Source: Lentisphaerae bacterium GWF2_49_21
GTDB taxonomy: Bacteria; Verrucomicrobiota; Lentisphaeria; Victivallales; GWF2-50-93
Length of the DNA stretch: 64,000 nucleotides
Direction of reading: 5' to 3'
Assembly: GCA_001804805.1 (NCBI GenBank)
Contig: MHBH01000073.1
Coordinates: forward strand, 30,539 to 94,538
The notes below the pieces were generated by a model that searched no databases, was not told the origin of the DNA, and saw nothing but the letters and a program-made list of their open reading frames with translations. The position numbers and the translations under genes are program-made. Positions within the stretch are counted from its first letter, which is position 1; the number at the start of each line of letters is the position of its first letter. Positions 60,586-64,000 of the stretch are shown here, in pieces.

Positions 60586-61698
60586 TTGAAGATACTTTTC
60601 ATAACCCACTGCCATGGCAACTACGGAGCAAGCCGCAGCTTGCAACTCCTCCTGAGGAATCTTAAAGGACATTCAATCCATCTTGTTGTTCCAAGAGGCT
60701 TGCGCCACAGGAACGATTTGGATGAAATCAGGAGATTCTACGGGGACAATGTCGAAGGGATACGAGAGTTTTATCTGCCATTTGAATATTGCTACATGGG
60801 GTGTCCCGATCAATTTATGCAAAAAGCAGCCAATAAGCTCCATAATCTTACATATGAATGTGCAAGTAATGGCATTAAAGAATATATGGCCAGTGGCAAA
60901 TTCGAAATAATCCATCTAAATGCGCCAGTTCTTTACCCTCTTATCAGTCCTGCTCTCCCGTTCATCGTACATATGAGGGATGTCATGCTTATGGATCAAG
61001 CTTCGGCGGTCGAGAAAGTTTTGCAGGCAAAAGGCGTGATATTCATAGATAAAGGAACAAGGGAGCCTTTTAAGGATCTGCCATTGAAGAACGACATCAT
61101 TCTTAACAATCCCTTTGACATGAGCTACTTGGAGAGAGGTTATGATGACGTCAAAATTTTATCCGAATATGGTCTTGCAAAGGAAAATCTGATATTCAGC
61201 TGCATCGGAAGGATCAAGGAATCAAAAGGAGTTAAATTCATAGTTGAAAATTTCAGGAAGGTAAAAGGGGATAATAAAATTCTTCTTATTTTTGGCATTG
61301 GTGACAAGGGAAGCAACTATGAGTCGGATTGTAGGAAGGTTGCAGGAAATGATCCGAGGATAAGGTTCATGGGAGAGGAGGCGGACATTGCCAAGGTGTT
61401 CATGATAAGCGATTATATCATACGTGGGGATCCCTGGCATCTCATAGGAAGAACCGTGTTTGAAGGTCTTTATGCTGGTTGCGACGTGATTTTGCCTGGC
61501 AGTTTATCGGATGTTGATCAAAATCCTGATTTAAAAGGATTCAGTGCCAAGGTACACCTTTATGAGGCAAGGAATGCGGAGGATCTGGCAGTCAAAATTG
61601 GGAACTTGACTGAAAAGATCAAGGAGAGGACTTTCAGATCTAATGTCGAGGGATATGTGGAAAAATTCGAACAGTTCATCAAAAAGATGATAATTTAG
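60586..61698 (+). CDS. Glycosyltransferase family 4-like (GT-B)
   Basis: The 370-residue protein opens KILFITHCHGNYGASRSLQL, the acceptor half of a GT-B enzyme. It later has FSCIGRIKESKGVKFIVE, ILLIFGIGDKGSN, IRFMGEEADIAKVFMISDY and GRTVFEGLYAGCDVILP, the usual donor-side blocks with the EGLYAG glutamate. The start is a TTG at 60586, seven bases after the carbamoyltransferase stop; no ATG is available at the right position. It would add a sugar of the repeating unit. Confidence 0.85.
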   Translation: MKILFITHCHGNYGASRSLQLLLRNLKGHSIHLVVPRGLRHRNDLDEIRRFYGDNVEGIREFYLPFEYCYMGCPDQFMQKAANKLHNLTYECASNGIKEYMASGKFEIIHLNAPVLYPLISPALPFIVHMRDVMLMDQASAVEKVLQAKGVIFIDKGTREPFKDLPLKNDIILNNPFDMSYLERGYDDVKILSEYGLAKENLIFSCIGRIKESKGVKFIVENFRKVKGDNKILLIFGIGDKGSNYESDCRKVAGNDPRIRFMGEEADIAKVFMISDYIIRGDPWHLIGRTVFEGLYAGCDVILPGSLSDVDQNPDLKGFSAKVHLYEARNAEDLAVKIGNLTEKIKERTFRSNVEGYVEKFEQFIKKMII

Positions 61699-61707
61699 AA
61701 AAAAGAG

Positions 61708-61846
61708 TTCACCACTAATTGACACTAATCTATCACTAACAAGAGTGGAAATCATAGAACTTGCTGTGAGTTTTATTCTACAAAGTAAAATAAAAATCAC
61801 AGCAGATGTTCTTATTAGTGTGAGATAAGTGCAGATTAGTGGTTAA
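61708..61846 (+). repeat. Element B, copy 5
   Basis: This is the cleanest copy. The left end is TTCACCACTAATTGACAC and the right end GTGCAGATTAGTGGTTA. The stem pairs GCTGTGAGTTTTATTCTAC with GTAAAATAAAAATCACAGC. It ends 23 bp before the GxxExxY gene. Confidence 0.85.
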
Positions 61847-61868
61847 AAAGTATTTCAATAGGGGAATT

Positions 61869-62234
61869 ATGTATAAGCAGGAAGGTTATGATTTGATAGG
61901 TGCGGCTCTTGAAGTATATAACGAAATGAAGGGAGGACTGCTTGAAGAAATATATCAGCAGTGCCTTGCAGAAGAACTAAATCTGCGTGGGATCCCCTTC
62001 GAATCGAAAAAAGAATTACAGGTTTATTATAAGCAGAAGAAGCTGGATAAAAAATATGTTCCTGACCTGCATGTGTATGACGGAATAATGGTAGAATTGA
62101 AAGCAGTCAAGGAGCTGGCCGACGAGCACCGTGCTCAACTTCTTAATTATATGAGGATTACAAAGACGAAAGTAGGATATCTGTTGAACTTTGGTGATAC
62201 GAGAGAGCTCAAATGGGAAAGATTCGTCCTATAA
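61869..62234 (+). CDS. GxxExxY protein (PD-(D/E)XK-like)
   Basis: The 121-residue protein has IGAALEVYNEMKGGLLEEIYQQCLA, with the GLLEEIY signature, then YVPDLHVYDGIMVELKAVKEL, in which PD...ExK resembles a PD-(D/E)XK nuclease core. AGGGGA supports the start at 61869, not the open-frame start at 61839. The gene lies between two element B copies in the same orientation. The family is widespread, usually solitary, and has no established function. Confidence 0.88.
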   Translation: MYKQEGYDLIGAALEVYNEMKGGLLEEIYQQCLAEELNLRGIPFESKKELQVYYKQKKLDKKYVPDLHVYDGIMVELKAVKELADEHRAQLLNYMRITKTKVGYLLNFGDTRELKWERFVL

Positions 62235-62539
62235 ATTAGGAATTTCACCGCTAATCGACACTGATCATTCACTAATGGGAATTAAGATATAAACATTTGC
62301 CGGGATATTGATTTTGAAGCAAAAACAATCTCCCGGCAAGGTATTTTTAGTGTCAGATAAGTGAAGATTAGTGGTTAAAAAAGTGTTCCAGTTCATGGGA
62401 CGGCAGTTGATTTAATTTTGCTTAATTTTTACTAATTAAAACATGAAAATAGTCGATATATGGCATGTTATATGACAAAAATCGACCATATGTGTCATGA
62501 TTATGGAAATAAGCAGACAGATAAATCAGGAGTTTCCTC
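62235..62539. other. 305-bp gap before wlbA
   Basis: The first 144 bp hold element B copy 6. The remainder (62379-62539) is AT-rich and contains TCGATATATGGCATG and TCGACCATATGTGTCATG, two related segments 20-odd bases apart that could be protein-binding sites. GGAG precedes the wlbA ATG. No gene is seen. Confidence 0.5.
62244..62378 (+). repeat. Element B, copy 6 (with altered stem)
   Basis: Left end TTCACCGCTAATCGACACTG, right end AAGTGAAGATTAGTGGTTA. The internal stem is TTGCCGGGATATTGATTTT against AAAAACAATCTCCCGGCAA, unlike the GCTGTGAG stem of copy 5 but still paired. It lies 162 bp before wlbA. Confidence 0.8.
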
Positions 62540-63610
62540 ATGCGTAGAAAAATACTGAAAGTCGGTCTTGTCGGATGCGGGCGCATAGCCCAGAGACACG
62601 CGGAGCTTCTTGGAAAGAATTGCATATCTGGAGCGAGCCTTGCTGCCGTATGCGACGTAAACAAGAAAAAAGCTGAAAACTTAGGGGGAAAATATAATAC
62701 CCCTTGGTATGAGGATTTCAAAAGCATGATGCAGGAGGAGAATCCCGATGTTGTTTCAGTTCTTACCCCAAGCGGGATGCATGCCGAACATGTCATAGAG
62801 CTTGCCAGATATGGGAAGCACATCATTGTTGAGAAGCCTATGTCTCTTACGCTTGATGATGCCGATAAGATGATTAAGGCCTGCGATGCAAATGCAGCCA
62901 GGCTTTTTGTAGTAAAGCAGAACCGTTTCAACCTTCCAGTAGTAAAACTGAAGGAAGCTTTGGATGCGGGAAGATTTGGGAAGATTGTACTGGGAACAGT
63001 AAGGGTCAGATGGTGCAGACCTCAGGAATATTATGACAGCGATGAATGGCGTGGGACCTGGCGATATGACGGTGGTGTGCTTACAAACCAGGCAAGTCAT
63101 CACATTGACATGCTTGAATGGATGCTTGGAGATGTGGAGAGTGTTTTTGCAAAGGGGGCAACTGCCTTGGTCGACATTGAAGTTGAAGATACAGCTGTTG
63201 TAGTACTGAAGTTTTTAAATGGAGCTCTCGGAGTGATTGAGGCCACAACTGCAACACGTCCGAAGGATCTTGAAGGTTCAATAAGCATTCTCGGAGAAAA
63301 AGGAACTGTCGAAATAGGAGGTTTCGCCGTCAATGAACTTAAAACGTGGAATTTCACTGAGCCTCTGCCAGGAGATGAGGATGTCAAGAAGAAATATTCC
63401 GTAAATCCTCCCGATGTCTATGGATTCGGGCATAAGGCTTATTATGAACATGTAGTAGACTGCATAAACAACAACCGTCACCAGCTTGTCGACGGGCTGG
63501 AAGGGAGAAAAAGCCTCGAACTCATTTCCGCCATATATGAATCAATAGAGACGGGACGGGAAGTTCCTTTGAGATTCAAACCCAGCAAATGCAGGCTCGG
63601 GCATGAGTGA
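62540..63610 (+). CDS. wlbA: UDP-N-acetyl-2-amino-2-deoxyglucuronate dehydrogenase (WlbA/WbpB), Gfo/Idh/MocA family
   Basis: The enzyme oxidises C3 of UDP-GlcNAcA in the pathway to UDP-2,3-diacetamido uronic acids. The 356-residue product has VGLVGCGRIAQRH at the NAD site, IVEKPMSLTL with the EKP motif, and VVKQNRFNLPVVKLKEAL. RWCRPQEYYDSDEWRGTW and GGVLTNQASHHIDMLEWM are diagnostic for this branch. GGAG lies before the ATG. It is followed by the partner N-acetyltransferase gene. Confidence 0.92.
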   Translation: MRRKILKVGLVGCGRIAQRHAELLGKNCISGASLAAVCDVNKKKAENLGGKYNTPWYEDFKSMMQEENPDVVSVLTPSGMHAEHVIELARYGKHIIVEKPMSLTLDDADKMIKACDANAARLFVVKQNRFNLPVVKLKEALDAGRFGKIVLGTVRVRWCRPQEYYDSDEWRGTWRYDGGVLTNQASHHIDMLEWMLGDVESVFAKGATALVDIEVEDTAVVVLKFLNGALGVIEATTATRPKDLEGSISILGEKGTVEIGGFAVNELKTWNFTEPLPGDEDVKKKYSVNPPDVYGFGHKAYYEHVVDCINNNRHQLVDGLEGRKSLELISAIYESIETGREVPLRFKPSKCRLGHE

Positions 63611-63665
63611 TGACGAAGGTATCAGATGGCAGACGACAGATGACAGAGGTCGGGAATCAGAGGTC
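63609..63665. repeat. Degenerate CAGATGGCAGACGACAG tract after wlbA
   Basis: TCAGATGGCAGACGACAGAT and following GACAGAGGTCGGGAATCAG belong to the CAGA/TGACAG tract family. The tract begins at the wlbA stop codon and leads into the right half of element B copy 7. Confidence 0.6.
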
Positions 63666-63675
63666 TGTAATCGGT

Positions 63676-63756
63676 GATCAATTTTATTTTGTGTCAAAAT
63701 AAAATTCACTGTAAATGATATTATTAGTGTCAGATAAGTGAAGATTAGTGGTTTAT
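63676..63756 (+). repeat. Element B, copy 7 (right half only)
   Basis: The stem half TCAAAATAAAATTCACTG and the right terminus ATAAGTGAAGATTAGTGGTTTA are present; the left terminus is missing, with the CAGA tract in its place. It ends 27 bp before the acetyltransferase gene. Confidence 0.7.
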
Positions 63757-63782
63757 TGACTTATATTAAATTCAGGTGGGAA

Positions 63783-64000
63783 ATGATGAGTCCAAATATC
63801 AAGAAAACTGGAATTGTAGGTGTTGATTTCGGAAAGGATGTCACTGTTGTTGAGCCTGTAAACCTCTATGGATGCAGGATCGGAGATGGTACATTCGTCG
63901 GGCCTTTTGTTGAAATCCAGAGGAATGCTGTAATAGGCAAGAACTGCAAGATACAGTCGCACGCCTTTATCTGTGAGCTCGTAGAGATTGGAGACAACTG
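63783..64000 (+). CDS. wlbB: UDP-2-acetamido-3-amino-2,3-dideoxy-glucuronate N-acetyltransferase (WlbB/WbpD-like), 5' part
   Basis: The gene runs off the right edge; about 72 codons are visible. GVDFGKDVTVVEPVNLYGC, then IGDGTFVGPFVEIQRNAVIG and KIQSHAFICELVEIGDN form the left-handed beta-helix of hexapeptide acetyltransferases. The MSPNIKKTG...VNLYGC start resembles WbpD/WlbB. A second ATG one codon downstream is an alternative start. It directly follows wlbA, the usual order in this pathway. Confidence 0.85.
   Translation, partial: MMSPNIKKTGIVGVDFGKDVTVVEPVNLYGCRIGDGTFVGPFVEIQRNAVIGKNCKIQSHAFICELVEIGDN

Noticed and set aside
20115..63756. Element B copies as a CRISPR array
   Set aside because: The copies are 140 bp, far apart, each upstream of a gene, with no regular spacers and no cas genes.

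Overview
The window looks like one contig from an uncultured Gram-negative bacterium of the PVC group, most likely Lentisphaerota or a close relative. This is inferred from gene content: a UroD-family methyltransferase divergent from a PocR-AraC regulator, an AmpG-like permease, a TMTC-like membrane glycosyltransferase, GxxExxY and four-helix-bundle proteins, and very many hairpin repeats between genes. I saw no rRNA, tRNA or CRISPR array. The flanks have moderate GC. Roughly 31.3-33.7 kb and 40.5-51 kb are visibly AT-rich, which suggests separately acquired blocks.

Positions 1-20000 hold ordinary chromosomal genes: a parvulin-type lipoprotein chaperone, a Fic protein coupled to an epimerase, a nucleoside hydrolase, a beta-hydroxyacid dehydrogenase, the AraC/UroD pair, glycosyltransferases, rsmD, an M50 protease, xseA, an MFS permease, prmA, a TauE permease and a VapBC pair. 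A CDP-paratose 2-epimerase-like gene and a GT2 gene lead into the sugar region.

Positions 20000-26000 are a toxin-antitoxin-like patch mixed with GDP-fucose genes (gmd, fcl). It contains a HEPN toxin gene coupled to an unusual three-domain protein (winged helix, Rossmann, MNT nucleotidyltransferase), a second MNT/HEPN pair, an orphan addiction-module antitoxin and a frameshifted nucleotidyltransferase.

Positions 26000-64000 are a long, almost entirely plus-strand surface-glycan locus. It carries a NeuB/NeuA-like nonulosonate block with a class III aminotransferase, a VOC protein and a radical SAM enzyme; an ABC flippase; GmhA and a domain-swapped HldE-like protein (heptose activation); two split thiamine-diphosphate enzymes; five radical SAM enzymes in all (three with B12-binding-like N-termini); and several methyltransferases, including a TylC-type C-methyltransferase. 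The 3' part resembles the Pseudomonas O5 di-N-acetylmannuronic acid amidination pathway: hisH, hisF, wbpG, wlbA (wbpB) and the start of wlbB (wbpD). hisH and hisF are separated by a four-helix-bundle gene plus an intact IS5-family element.

The most distinctive feature is a roughly 140-bp structured repeat, called element B here. Seven copies all lie in the same orientation, six of them 23-49 bp upstream of a start codon, and they mark the borders of the gene blocks in the island. Other hairpin and degenerate tandem repeat families fill the gaps and repeatedly supply the stop codon of the gene they touch.
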